Origin: Polynucleobacter sp. UB-Piko-W3
GTDB taxonomy: Bacteria > Pseudomonadota > Gammaproteobacteria > Burkholderiales > Burkholderiaceae
Assembly: GCF_018881635.1 (NCBI RefSeq)
Contig: NZ_JACVPY010000002.1
Location: 1,427,717 to 1,491,716, forward strand
Length of the DNA: 64,000 nucleotides
Direction of reading: 5' to 3'
Positions 26,977 to 36,460 of the stretch are shown here, piece after piece. The position numbers and the translations under genes are program-made. Position 1 is the stretch's first letter; the number at the start of each line of letters is the position of its first letter. Under the pieces are notes generated by a model that was given only the letters and a program-made list of their open reading frames with translations, searched no databases and was not told where the DNA came from.

Positions 26977-28533
26977 TTAATGCTTAAATTGTGCTTTTGC
27001 AGCTTGCTCAAGCGCTTCCATCTTTTGCTTCACGAAGTCAGTGCGCTCTTTGCCTTTGTACTGCTCACTCTCAGTGAGAATCGCAATCACGCCTTTAGCC
27101 ACAAAGCGTCTTTGCGCGACCTCTTCTTCAGTAGTGGCACCAATTGGCAATTCGAATACAGTACCAGAGCAATAGCTATTGGGCGCACCATTCAATTCCT
27201 TTAACCATTCAGAAAAAGATTCTGCACTTGCTGCTGGATTAGAACCACGAATGGCATCCCGCAACATCTTTCTAAATAAATAAGGGCCCGCATCAAATTT
27301 AGTTGGATTCTCTAGAGCATGAATTGCGATCGGCCTTTGACTAATAATGGCCTCGTAATCACCAGGTGCATATTGAGCCATCTTGTAATTGGAGCGCGCT
27401 CTATGATCGGTAGGAATGTCCACAATATCGTCAATGGTGTGCTTACTAAAACGCTCAGCCCTTCTTAAAGCAACCTGGCCATCCAAAAAGTCGATTGATT
27501 CATATCCGACCAGCTCTTTTTGTCCGATTCCACGGGTATCAATGCCGGGGCCCATCACACGCCAGCCAATCATCTTGCTATTGAAGTCATCGACTGGAAC
27601 TGTCCAGCGAATAATATGAAAACGGCTAAATAGTTTTTTATTAGAGCCATCTTCAGAAGTGTAGGCATGCAAGCTGAGGTTTGGTAACACTTGATGTTGA
27701 ACACGAATAAACAATTTATCGTTGTTGACACGACGCGCACCAGAACAAGCCAAGCCTCGCCCACCATGGATTGGCACAAACTGCATATCTGGATGCACTT
27801 CCATTGTTGGAGAACCTACCTCATCAAAGGTCGTACCTTGAAAGTGGCCACCTACTACGTTTTTGGCAGCATGTAATTCAGCTGTGTGAAAGTTATCCGC
27901 TGCATTGTCTTGAACTTGCAACCAATTGCAGTGTTGGAAATTACTATAAGGGACAAGCTCATCACCAGGTGCTACTGTGAAATCAGACTCCCACTCTGGG
28001 AATGGTGGCTCTTTATCAGGAGGGCCCATATAGGCAAATACTAAGCCGTTTCTTTCGAAAGCTTTATAGGCGCCCTGTTGAATTGAGCATGCATATTTTT
28101 TTGCTTCCGCTTCTTCACCCTTAGGAAATGGTGCATTCAAACAAGTGCCGTCTACATCAAATACCATGCCGTGATAACAACACTTAATCCCATGCTCTTG
28201 AATCTGTCCATACTCTAGTGAAGCACCGCGATGAACGCAGTGTGCATGCAATACGCCAATGCTCCCACTACCATCACGAAACGCTACCAATTCTTCACCC
28301 AAGATAGTCAAAAATTTTGGTGTGTCAGTTAATTCAATTGACATACAAACTGGATGCCAAAAACCGCGCATGTACTCGCCTGTTGGTGTGCCTGGACCAA
28401 CCTCTGTGAGCTCAGGATCATGTCCTGGAACTTTATTGGTGTAGTAGCCACCATAAGGAACTAATTTCTTAGGCGTTGCAGATCCTGCCGATGCGCCGAC
28501 CTTTTTCTCCGCTTGTTCCTGTTTAGTTGTCAT
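26977..28533 (-). CDS. Aromatic ring-hydroxylating (Rieske) oxygenase, alpha subunit
   Basis: A 518-residue oxygenase. The Rieske 2Fe-2S ligands are Cys99-x-His101 and Cys118-x2-His121, and the mononuclear iron site is NAADNFHTAELH with the D-x2-H-x4-H pattern. All metal ligands are present, so it should be active. It resembles the phthalate 4,5-dioxygenase/vanillate demethylase side of the family but is longer than the usual 350-450, with a 45-residue N-terminal extension. Directly downstream of a class II aldolase and near a ferredoxin, it points to oxidation of an aromatic or related acid; the substrate is unknown. Confidence 0.88.
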   Translation of the reverse strand: MTTKQEQAEKKVGASAGSATPKKLVPYGGYYTNKVPGHDPELTEVGPGTPTGEYMRGFWHPVCMSIELTDTPKFLTILGEELVAFRDGSGSIGVLHAHCVHRGASLEYGQIQEHGIKCCYHGMVFDVDGTCLNAPFPKGEEAEAKKYACSIQQGAYKAFERNGLVFAYMGPPDKEPPFPEWESDFTVAPGDELVPYSNFQHCNWLQVQDNAADNFHTAELHAAKNVVGGHFQGTTFDEVGSPTMEVHPDMQFVPIHGGRGLACSGARRVNNDKLFIRVQHQVLPNLSLHAYTSEDGSNKKLFSRFHIIRWTVPVDDFNSKMIGWRVMGPGIDTRGIGQKELVGYESIDFLDGQVALRRAERFSKHTIDDIVDIPTDHRARSNYKMAQYAPGDYEAIISQRPIAIHALENPTKFDAGPYLFRKMLRDAIRGSNPAASAESFSEWLKELNGAPNSYCSGTVFELPIGATTEEEVAQRRFVAKGVIAILTESEQYKGKERTDFVKQKMEALEQAAKAQFKH

Positions 28534-28579
28534 TCATGCTGCTCCTGTTGATTAACTAGCTATATCTAAAACTATTCAA

Positions 28580-29419
28580 TTACTCAAACATATCTGGCTG
28601 GTTTTCTTTTAGATAACCCCAGATTGGCTGGAAATGTAGCCAGCCAATATATTCGCTGCCCACGTGTTCACGACTGTAGCGTGCGGTTTCTGGCGATAAC
28701 AACATAGGCTTAATACCGGTAGCTTCAACCATCATCTGCTGTTTGCAGCAACGCTCTAAAGCGATAAACCAGAACGCTGCAGCCTCAATACTGTGACGAC
28801 TGACTGTTAATAAGCCATGATTGCGGTGAATAATCGCTTTCACTTTTTTCAATGAACCTGCTACGTTGTAGCCTGAATTATCCTCAACTGCTACTTGACC
28901 AGCTTGTTCTGCTAAAACCATATGGTCCTCAAAGAATGCTGCTGCATCTTGAGAGATTGGATCAAGTGGTTTACCTAGCGCTGCAAATGCTGTTCCATAG
29001 ACTGTATGTGCATGACACATAGCCACAATATCAGGATGTTTTTCATGAACTGCTGCGTGCAACACGAATCCCGCACGGTTCAATGCATGCTTACCTTCCA
29101 AAATATTGCCTTCATGGTCGGCCAAGATTAAGTTAGATACTTTCACTTGATCAAAATGCACTGCCATTGGATTAGTCCAATACAAATTTGGATGCTCTGG
29201 ATCACGAACGGTTAAATGTCCTGCAAATCCGTAGTCAAACTTCTCTAGAGCAAACGCTCTACATGCCGCAACCAATCGCTCCTTGAGATGCTGACGCTGC
29301 TCAGCAAAATTATTAAATTTTGGCTGGTAAGGAAAAATCTGGGATTTGTCTTCAGGTTGATAAATGGACTCTCTGTCGCCCAAGTCCAATTTACGTTCTT
29401 TCTCCATTACCGCAGCCAT
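28580..29419 (-). CDS. Class II aldolase/adducin family protein
   Basis: A 279-residue member of the class II aldolase/adducin superfamily with zinc ligands in MCHAHTVYG and HRNHGLL. The GFAGHLTVRDPEHP block and DAAAFFEDH are those of a large uncharacterised subgroup. Relatives include aldolases and decarboxylases such as PhtC-type dihydroxyphthalate decarboxylase. It starts the operon with the Rieske oxygenase, 46 bases ahead of it, and is divergent from a LysR regulator, whose dyad sites lie between them. A retro-aldol or decarboxylation step on the oxygenase substrate or product is plausible. Confidence 0.82.
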   Translation of the reverse strand: MAAVMEKERKLDLGDRESIYQPEDKSQIFPYQPKFNNFAEQRQHLKERLVAACRAFALEKFDYGFAGHLTVRDPEHPNLYWTNPMAVHFDQVKVSNLILADHEGNILEGKHALNRAGFVLHAAVHEKHPDIVAMCHAHTVYGTAFAALGKPLDPISQDAAAFFEDHMVLAEQAGQVAVEDNSGYNVAGSLKKVKAIIHRNHGLLTVSRHSIEAAAFWFIALERCCKQQMMVEATGIKPMLLSPETARYSREHVGSEYIGWLHFQPIWGYLKENQPDMFE

Positions 29420-29523
29420 GTGAATTCCTTTTTTTGATGATGCAAATTTGATGTTTTGAGAAAACTCAAAAGATAACTAAGCCGTAATCATCGGCTTTCC
29501 CGAGAGTTTTGACAAACGATAAG

Positions 29524-29569
29524 TATTCATAGATAGATGAATATAAATCATGTATATTATATTTACATG
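29524..29569 (+). promoter_or_regulatory. LysR-type operator region (two dyads)
   Basis: TATTCAT-N6-ATGAATA (29524-29543) is a 20-base palindrome and CATGTA-N9-TACATG (29549-29569) is a second; the latter runs over the ATG of the regulator. LysR proteins bind T-N11-A dyads in such divergent regions and often repress themselves. The assignment to the neighbouring regulator is inference. Confidence 0.55.
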
Positions 29570-30463
29570 AGAAAAATGCCAAGTTATGTTCTTTTGCGGG
29601 CTTTTGAGGCTGCTGCCCGCCTCGAAAGCTTTACCTTGGCTGCTCAAGAGCTACATCTCACACAGTCGGCCATTAGTCACCAAATTAGAGCGCTTGAAGA
29701 TTATTTTGCTAAGCCGCTATTTTTGCGAAAGAACCGCAAAGTAGAGCCAACATTAGAGGGACGACGTTTATTAGACTCTCTTTCCAGGGTATTTGATGTC
29801 ATTGAGGCGGCATGCAATGAAGTCACCCTTGCCCCAAGCTCACAAGTTCTTGTCCTGCACTGCTCACCCAGTTTTGCTGCAAAGTGGCTCAGCCCAAGAC
29901 TTCCTGAGTTCATTAAAAATAATCCCGATATCACTATTCGCCTCACTTCTGGAGCAGAGCCAATTGATCTTTTGCGTAATCAAGAAATTGATATTGCGAT
30001 CTCTTATCAATCAACTCGCGAAGGCCCTGGAATTACATCCTTATCTCTAGGTGAAGAAAAAATTGCGCCGCTTTGTTCCCCGGAATTAATTGATCCGAAA
30101 ATGCCAGTAGAAGAGTTAATGAGTAACTTAACTCTCATCGAGTCATCACTAAATCACCATACATGGGAGCAGTGGTTTGAGATTAATCAACTCAAAAATC
30201 CATCAAGTCGAAAAATGTCATTTGATCGTGCAGCCCTTTCTGTATCGGCCGCCGTGGACGGCATAGGCGCTGTTCTTGAGAGCGTGCGCTTTGCTGAAAG
30301 AGAACTCTCACGAGGTGAGTTGGTTGAACTCGGTAAGGGAATCTTTTTACCCACTAATGATAGAACCCATTTTTTATCTTATCGATCGAATGCTAAAAAC
30401 AGTCAAAAAATTAAGCTCTTTAGAGAATGGATATGCATTAAGGCGGGAGTCACTGCAGAGTGA
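29567..30463 (+). CDS. LysR-family transcriptional regulator, GcvA-like
   Basis: A 298-residue regulator. I choose the ATG at 29567 (MRKMPSYVLLRAFEAAARL) because GcvA-like regulators start MR-x-[L/M]-P-x-x-x-x-LRAFEAAAR. The HTH is in FTLAAQELHLTQSAISHQIRALE, followed by a substrate domain with the typical LVLHCSPSFAAKWLSPRLPEF. It is divergent from the aldolase-Rieske operon and overlaps the EamA gene by 4 bases, so it probably controls both. The effector would be an intermediate of the pathway. Confidence 0.9.
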   Translation: MRKMPSYVLLRAFEAAARLESFTLAAQELHLTQSAISHQIRALEDYFAKPLFLRKNRKVEPTLEGRRLLDSLSRVFDVIEAACNEVTLAPSSQVLVLHCSPSFAAKWLSPRLPEFIKNNPDITIRLTSGAEPIDLLRNQEIDIAISYQSTREGPGITSLSLGEEKIAPLCSPELIDPKMPVEELMSNLTLIESSLNHHTWEQWFEINQLKNPSSRKMSFDRAALSVSAAVDGIGAVLESVRFAERELSRGELVELGKGIFLPTNDRTHFLSYRSNAKNSQKIKLFREWICIKAGVTAE

Positions 30464-31311
30464 AATCACCAGTGTTTTTTTTCCTTCTCAGTGGAATCTG
30501 CTTTTCTACTGTAGATGCAATGGCCAAAATTCTGGTCCAAGACACTAATCTCATCGCTGTAGTATGGTCTCGATTTTTTGGTCAACTATTACTTGCGGCT
30601 CCAATAGCTTGGTACTTCCTAGGAAAAAATTTTTGGCGCACTCAAAATTTAGGCTTGCAACTCTTTCGATCTTGCTTACTTGTTGCAACAGCAGCCTTAT
30701 TTTTTGCAGGGCTCAATTGGCTTCCTCTAGCTGAAGCATCATCGATTACCTTCACTGCTCCAATTTGGGTGGCAATCCTATCAGGACCTATATTGGGTGA
30801 GCGCGTTGGACTAAAAGATTGGTTCGTTGCTGCCCTAGGATTCCTGGGCATCCTCTTCATTGCAAGACCAGGCTCGGCAATTTTTCATTTAGCGGCGCTA
30901 CTACTTGTTCTCATGGCATTTCTCAACGCCATCTTTCAGCTGTGCACCAGAAAACTAGTTGAAGACTCGGAGTACACAACTTTCTTTTATAGCGGAATCG
31001 TTGGACTTGTGATCTCTACTTTATTGCTACCGATTTCGGCTCCACTTCCCTCATTACCTGCATATGAATATGTATTGTTTGGTTTGATAGGCTTATTTGG
31101 TGGATTAGCCCATCTATTAGTTGTACTAGCTTTCTACAAAATGCGGCCTTACAAGCTAACTCCTTTAGTTTTCTTGCAACTGATATGGGCCGTTGGCTAT
31201 GGCTACTTGATTTTTGGTGAACTACCCGATGGCTTAAGCGTCGTTGGCATGATTTTGATTGCCTCTTCAGGGATCTGGCTGATCTGGAACCATCGCACAA
31301 TATCAACCTAA
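30460..31311 (+). CDS. DMT-superfamily (EamA) transporter
   Basis: A 283-residue membrane protein with ten helices in two EamA repeats: first half with AMAKILVQDTNLIAVVWSRF and EASSITFTAPIWVAILSG-like segments, second half with LTPLVFLQLIWAVGYGYLIFGE. EamA proteins mostly export amino acids, nucleosides or related metabolites. Translation is coupled to the LysR gene by an ATGA-type overlap, and its stop is 3 bases from the convergent SAF oxidoreductase. Its substrate may be an intermediate or starting compound of the local pathway. Confidence 0.87.
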   Translation: MKSPVFFFLLSGICFSTVDAMAKILVQDTNLIAVVWSRFFGQLLLAAPIAWYFLGKNFWRTQNLGLQLFRSCLLVATAALFFAGLNWLPLAEASSITFTAPIWVAILSGPILGERVGLKDWFVAALGFLGILFIARPGSAIFHLAALLLVLMAFLNAIFQLCTRKLVEDSEYTTFFYSGIVGLVISTLLLPISAPLPSLPAYEYVLFGLIGLFGGLAHLLVVLAFYKMRPYKLTPLVFLQLIWAVGYGYLIFGELPDGLSVVGMILIASSGIWLIWNHRTIST

Positions 31312-31314
31312 GAT

Positions 31315-32652
31315 CTAGGCAAACACTTTTTCCATTTCTCGTCGAAATTGAATCGCCTGCAAAGTAGCGTCGTAATCCACATCACTCCAACACACTGGTT
31401 TGCCAGCTGGAATATCTTTGTTGAGCACCATATTGTGCGCCAAACCAATAGGTAAGGCACCAAGCTTTAGAGAGTCAGCAGTTGTCATCAGTTTTCCGTA
31501 AACGGTAAAGCCGCCCTCTCCGTCTAATTTCTCGCCCGACTTGAGCGTGCGCTTAGCGGTAGCTACTACGTCGCCCTTCCAATCTCCAGTTGCTCCCGTA
31601 GCCTCTCCTCGTACGGCAATACTTGCCACTGAGATACCCAGCTCCACACCGATCAAATGGTAAGGCTTATACATCGCTGCATATTTACCAGTGCTATCTG
31701 TTTTTAGGCCGTATTGTGAAAAGCAATCAATCACATATTGGCTGGGTGCTTCAAACACTGCAAAAACACCCCAACGCAAATCTCTAAATACCGGACGTCC
31801 ATCCCGCTCAACTGAAGACACTACTTCAACAGTTCCTTTTTGTTTCAGAATTCCACCTTCAGATACAGGACGGAAGATATGCGGCAAGTCATCCACTCCG
31901 CAAGGTGGAAACTCTAAGCCATTACTAGGGGGAATTAAGTCGCAAGCATTTGATACTGCGGCCATTTCGAGGGCTGACTTCGTTCCATCCAAAAATGAAT
32001 TGAACATTTGTGCATTAAAGTCGCCACCAGCAACTTGCGATTCAGAAAAGCCATAATGGCCCCAAACTGTATCCGGAGTGGACTGGTGATAGATAGGCAA
32101 ATATTTAGTGCCCTTACCAGCACACACTACTTCTAAGCCAATCGTTCTTGCCCAATCGACCAATTCAGCAATGAGAGCAGGCTGATCACCTGAGGCCATT
32201 GAATAAATCACACCAGCCTCTGCCGCCTTACGCGCAAGCAAGGGTCCAGCCAAAACATCTGCCTCGACGTTCACCATAATGATGTGCTTACGATGATCAA
32301 AACACAGTAATGCATGACGAATACCAGCTGCTGGGCTGCCTGTAGAATCGATCACGATATCGATATGCTCACTAGCAATCATTTTTTCTACATCGTCAGT
32401 CACAAAAGTGGCGCCTGACTTTGCTGCCTCTTGTAGCGAAGTAGCACTATAACGAGGCGCATCCCAACCTACACGAGCAAGGGATTCTTTGGCACGCGTG
32501 GGAGATAAATCAGCAACTGCAACTAGATGAATACCTGGAGTCCGTGGTGCTTGCGAGAGATACATAGAGCCAAATTTACCTGCGCCAATAATGCCCACAC
32601 GTACGGGATTATTGTTCGCAGCACGCACTTTGAGCTTTTGAATAAGGGACAT
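31315..32652 (-). CDS. NAD(P)-dependent oxidoreductase with C-terminal SAF domain
   Basis: A 445-residue protein. The N-terminal Rossmann fold has VRVGIIGAGKFGSMYL and IVIDSTGSPAAGIRHALLC, as in homoserine dehydrogenase-like enzymes. The C-terminal quarter (from about 370) has KTLKSGEKLDG-like and LNKDIPAGKPVCWSDVDYD segments typical of SAF domains, as in FlgA and sialic acid synthases. Such fusions occur in sugar-acid catabolism, but the reaction is unknown. It lies 74 bases downstream of aceE on the minus strand and is probably in the same operon. Confidence 0.8.
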   Translation of the reverse strand: MSLIQKLKVRAANNNPVRVGIIGAGKFGSMYLSQAPRTPGIHLVAVADLSPTRAKESLARVGWDAPRYSATSLQEAAKSGATFVTDDVEKMIASEHIDIVIDSTGSPAAGIRHALLCFDHRKHIIMVNVEADVLAGPLLARKAAEAGVIYSMASGDQPALIAELVDWARTIGLEVVCAGKGTKYLPIYHQSTPDTVWGHYGFSESQVAGGDFNAQMFNSFLDGTKSALEMAAVSNACDLIPPSNGLEFPPCGVDDLPHIFRPVSEGGILKQKGTVEVVSSVERDGRPVFRDLRWGVFAVFEAPSQYVIDCFSQYGLKTDSTGKYAAMYKPYHLIGVELGISVASIAVRGEATGATGDWKGDVVATAKRTLKSGEKLDGEGGFTVYGKLMTTADSLKLGALPIGLAHNMVLNKDIPAGKPVCWSDVDYDATLQAIQFRREMEKVFA

Positions 32653-32726
32653 CTAAAAATCTCCAGTTAATTCGGTATTAAGTAATAGGCAATAGAGGGA
32701 TGATCATAAGGCATCAAGAGAAAAGA

Positions 32727-35366
32727 TCATTTTTTCAATGATTCTTTTGCTACCTTATAAATACTGTCTGCATTGACGCCAAAATATTCACGTAATGCTG
32801 CCCTCGTATCACTCCTGCCGAAACCATCAGTACCAAGCGTAATGTATCGTCTGCCTTCAGGAATATAGGCGCGAATACTGTCTGGTAGCGCATGTACGTA
32901 GTCTGTAGCAGCCACAATCGGGCCACGTCCCTCAGTAAGCGTTTGGCTAATAAATGCTTGTTCGGTGCCAGTCTCACCAGCAAGCCTTGCCTGCTCTTTT
33001 GCCTTGCCATCTCTAGATAATTCACTCCAACTAGTCACGCTAAAGATATCAACATTAATGCCAGTGTTAGCAAGCATGTCTGCTGCCTTCAGCACCTCAG
33101 TCATGATGGCTCCAGAACCTAGCAAAGTTACACAAGAGTTACTATCCCCAGTGCTAGCTTTTACCGTCTTTAATTTATAGCAGCCACGAATCACGCCCTC
33201 GACAGCATTCTCAGGTAAATCAGGCTGAGCATAGTTTTCATTCATGAGCGTGATGTAATAGAACAAATCTTTTTGATCAACTAACATATCGCGCATACCT
33301 TGATCCACAATCACCGCCAACTCGCCTGCAAAAGCAGGGTCGTATGCCTTGCAATTGGGGATAGTTCCAGCAACGAGCTGGCTACTACCATCTTGGTGCT
33401 GTAAACCTTCACCGCCCAATGTTGTTCTACCAGAGGTTGCTCCTAATAAAAATCCCCTAGCGCGTTGATCAGCGGCTGCCCAAATAGCATCACCAATACG
33501 CTGAAAGCCAAACATTGAATAGTAGATATAGAAAGGCAGCATTGCGATGCCGTGAACGCTATAGCTAGTTGCTGCAGCAGTCCAACTTGCAATGGCACCC
33601 GCCTCACTAATGCCCTCTTCCAGAATTTGCCCGTCTAATGCTTCGCGATAGCTCAGAACCGAACCAATATCTTCCGGTTCATAGCGCTGACCTACGCTCG
33701 AGTAAATACCAACCTGCTTAAATAAATTGGCCATCCCAAATGTCCGTGCTTCATCGGCCACGATTGGTACGACTCTAGGCCCGAGCTCTTTATCTTTCAG
33801 TAAATTTCCAAGCATGCGGACAAAAGCCATCGTCGTCGACATCTCTTTTGATTCAGCTTTGATTGCAAAAGCTGCATAAGAAGCAATATCGGGGATATTT
33901 AACTTTTCACATTCTGAATAACGCTTAGGTAGCTGACCGCCAAGCTTAGTACGTTGTTCTTTTAAATACTTTAGCTCTTCACTATTTTCATCAGGCCTAA
34001 AGAAGGTAAGGTTAGTAGCCTGCTCATCTGTTAAGGGCAAATTAAATCGATTGCGATAGGCAATCAATGCTTCGTCATCTAACTTTTTCTGACTATGGGT
34101 AGTCATTTTTCCTTGGCCAGCATTACCCATGCCATAGCCTTTTTTGGTATGCGCCAAGATCACTGTTGGCTGACCTATATGATTAGCAGCAGCTTGATAG
34201 GCTGCATGAATTTTGACTAAATCATGACCGCCTCTTTTGAGCCGATCAATTTGTTCATCCGTCATACCCTGAGCAAGCCTGGCTAATTCTTCATTTTGAC
34301 CAAAGAAATTTTTACGATTAAAACTGCCATCTTTTGCAGCAAAGGTTTGCATTTGTCCATCAACAGTTTGAGCAAACGCTTTTACTAATGCTCCAGTAGT
34401 GTCTCTGGCAAAGAGCCCATCCCAATCACTTCCCCATACCAACTTAATGACATTCCAACCAGAACCTCTAAAGAGTTTTTCGAGCTCATCAATAATTCTG
34501 CCATTGCCGCGCACTGGTCCATCCAAGCGTTGCAAGTTGCAATTGACTACCCAAACCAAGTTATCCAACTTTTCTCTAGATGCCAATGTCAGGGCGCTCA
34601 TACTTTCTGGCTCATCCATCTCACCATCACCAAATACACCCCAAACTTTCCTGGTGGAGCAATCTAGTAATTTGCGATCACTCAGATAACGCATAAAGCG
34701 TGCATGGTAAATGGAGCTGATTGGCCCAATTCCCATTGAGCCAGTTGGGAACTGCCAAAAATCAGGCATTAACCAAGGATGTGGATAGCTTGATAAGCCC
34801 CTCGCTCCAGATTCAGGTGCAGTAATTTCACGTCTGTAATGCAACAGGTCATTCTCTGTAAGTCTTCCCTCTAGATAAGCACGGGCGTAGACTCCAGGCG
34901 CGCTATGAGGCTGAAAGAAAACTAAGTCTCCGCGCTCTTTGGCCTCTCCACCCTGAGTTCTTGCGCGGAAAAAATGATTAAAGCCCACTTCAAATAAATC
35001 TGCCGCGCTAGCGTAACTAGCAATATGGCCGCCCAACTCCCCATAGACTTCATTTGCTTTTGCAACCATGGCGAGTGCATTCCACCTCATCAAAGATGCG
35101 AGTTTTTCTTCAATCGCTAGGTCTCCAGGAAATGGAGGCTGCTCATCCACTGGGATTGAATTGACATAAGGGGTTACTAAATCTGGCACCCAATTAATTT
35201 GATTTTTATTGGCTAGCTTTAGCAAACTATCCAAAATGAATTTAGCCCTTGCGCTATCACCTGAGGCTAGCAAGTCCATAAATGCCTCGTTCCACTCTGC
35301 AGTTTCTGCAGGATCGGTATCAACGTGCTCAAGATTTAAATATTTTTTAATGTCGGGGGCGTTCAT
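32727..35366 (-). CDS. aceE: Pyruvate dehydrogenase E1 component, homodimeric type (accessory copy?)
   Basis: An 879-residue AceE-type E1. TPP/Mg binding is GVFGDGEMDEPES (GDG at 246-248) with NCN about 27 residues on; other family blocks are ISSIYHARFMRYL, ILAHTKKGYGMG, GYLHQDGSS-like GEGLQHQDGSSQ and the C-terminal LGTDGFGRSDTRAALREYF. It decarboxylates pyruvate, or a close 2-oxoacid, and acetylates E2 lipoyl groups. The gene follows an E2 lacking a lipoyl domain, and no E3 gene is present, so it is likely a second, inducible E1; the housekeeping aceEF-lpd set would lie elsewhere. Confidence 0.93.
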   Translation of the reverse strand: MNAPDIKKYLNLEHVDTDPAETAEWNEAFMDLLASGDSARAKFILDSLLKLANKNQINWVPDLVTPYVNSIPVDEQPPFPGDLAIEEKLASLMRWNALAMVAKANEVYGELGGHIASYASAADLFEVGFNHFFRARTQGGEAKERGDLVFFQPHSAPGVYARAYLEGRLTENDLLHYRREITAPESGARGLSSYPHPWLMPDFWQFPTGSMGIGPISSIYHARFMRYLSDRKLLDCSTRKVWGVFGDGEMDEPESMSALTLASREKLDNLVWVVNCNLQRLDGPVRGNGRIIDELEKLFRGSGWNVIKLVWGSDWDGLFARDTTGALVKAFAQTVDGQMQTFAAKDGSFNRKNFFGQNEELARLAQGMTDEQIDRLKRGGHDLVKIHAAYQAAANHIGQPTVILAHTKKGYGMGNAGQGKMTTHSQKKLDDEALIAYRNRFNLPLTDEQATNLTFFRPDENSEELKYLKEQRTKLGGQLPKRYSECEKLNIPDIASYAAFAIKAESKEMSTTMAFVRMLGNLLKDKELGPRVVPIVADEARTFGMANLFKQVGIYSSVGQRYEPEDIGSVLSYREALDGQILEEGISEAGAIASWTAAATSYSVHGIAMLPFYIYYSMFGFQRIGDAIWAAADQRARGFLLGATSGRTTLGGEGLQHQDGSSQLVAGTIPNCKAYDPAFAGELAVIVDQGMRDMLVDQKDLFYYITLMNENYAQPDLPENAVEGVIRGCYKLKTVKASTGDSNSCVTLLGSGAIMTEVLKAADMLANTGINVDIFSVTSWSELSRDGKAKEQARLAGETGTEQAFISQTLTEGRGPIVAATDYVHALPDSIRAYIPEGRRYITLGTDGFGRSDTRAALREYFGVNADSIYKVAKESLKK

Positions 35367-35400
35367 GAAAAATTCCTCTGTGACTTTTTATCTTTTAAGT

Positions 35401-36366
35401 TCATAACAACACCTTACGAAAATCACCTAATAACTGAGTGAGATACCTAGTGAAATGGGTTGCTAAGGCGCCATCAATAACTCGGTGATCCGCAGTCATT
35501 GAAAGCGGGTAGATGAGGCGCGGAATAAATTGTGCGCCATCCCAAACTGGCTTCATAGCAGACTTATTGACTGCCAGAATAGCCACCTCTGGTGCATTCA
35601 CAATAGGGGCAGAGTAGGTGCCGCCAATTCCACCCAATGAAGAGATCGTAAAACTCGCGCCCTGCATCTGATCCGGTTTCAGCCTTCCCTCGCGGGCCAG
35701 TATGGCTAGCGCAGCAGTTTCTGCTGCAATCTCTCGAATACCTTTCTGATCCACGTTCCGAATCACCGGAACGACTAAGCCACCCTTGGTATCTACGGCA
35801 AATCCAATATGGAAATATTTTTTCAAGATGAGATCTTCACCATCCAGCGAGGCATTAAATGTTGGGTACTTCTTGAGGGCGGCAACTGCAGCCTTAATTA
35901 AGAATGCTAATAAAGTAATCTTAATCTCGTCTTTTTTATTTTCTTGATTCAACTCAGCACGAAACTCTTCAAGCTCAGTGATATCCGCATCATCGTGATA
36001 AGTTACTGCTGGAATCATCGCCCAATTGCGCGCAAGATTAGCGGCTGAAACTTTCTGAATTCGACTACGAGCTTGACGCTCTATTTCTCCGAACTTTGTA
36101 AAGTCCACCTTAGGCCAAGGTAATAGGTCAAGGCCGCCATTGCCCTGAGGTACTTGGGGAGAACTTTCTTTTGCCAACATTGAGCGCTTTATAAATTGCC
36201 CGATATCTTCTTTGGTGATTCGGCCTCTTTGGCCACTGCCTTGAACCTGCCTAATATCAACACCAAATTCACGGGCAAATTTTCTGGTCGAGGGGCCAGC
36301 CCAACACTCAGACCCCATCATGTCTGGATCTTTTCGAACCTCTGGAAACGCAATCTCAATACTCAC
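35401..36366 (-). CDS. 2-oxoacid dehydrogenase E2 acyltransferase lacking the lipoyl domain
   Basis: A 321-residue protein. It has a peripheral subunit-binding domain (about 24-62; [27 protein letters not shown]), a short linker, and a full acyltransferase domain (about 90-321) ending with the catalytic DHRVIDG (His294, Asp298). Family members carry one to three lipoyl domains in front; here only [10 protein letters not shown] remains, which resembles the first strand of such a domain. The start is GTG (36364-36366) behind GGAGGGG. An in-frame TAG lies 27 bases upstream and Lrp begins 136 bases away, so no lipoyl domain can be encoded ahead of it. It is first in the operon with aceE 34 bases later. 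Confidence 0.9.
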   Translation of the reverse strand: MSIEIAFPEVRKDPDMMGSECWAGPSTRKFAREFGVDIRQVQGSGQRGRITKEDIGQFIKRSMLAKESSPQVPQGNGGLDLLPWPKVDFTKFGEIERQARSRIQKVSAANLARNWAMIPAVTYHDDADITELEEFRAELNQENKKDEIKITLLAFLIKAAVAALKKYPTFNASLDGEDLILKKYFHIGFAVDTKGGLVVPVIRNVDQKGIREIAAETAALAILAREGRLKPDQMQGASFTISSLGGIGGTYSAPIVNAPEVAILAVNKSAMKPVWDGAQFIPRLIYPLSMTADHRVIDGALATHFTRYLTQLLGDFRKVLL

Positions 36367-36460
36367 AACCCCTCCAAAAATTGACGGCTGTACCTAAGGC
36401 TCAATTTTGTAGGATTACAGTCAAAATAGGATGCTAATTATTGGTCATAAATGATAATTT

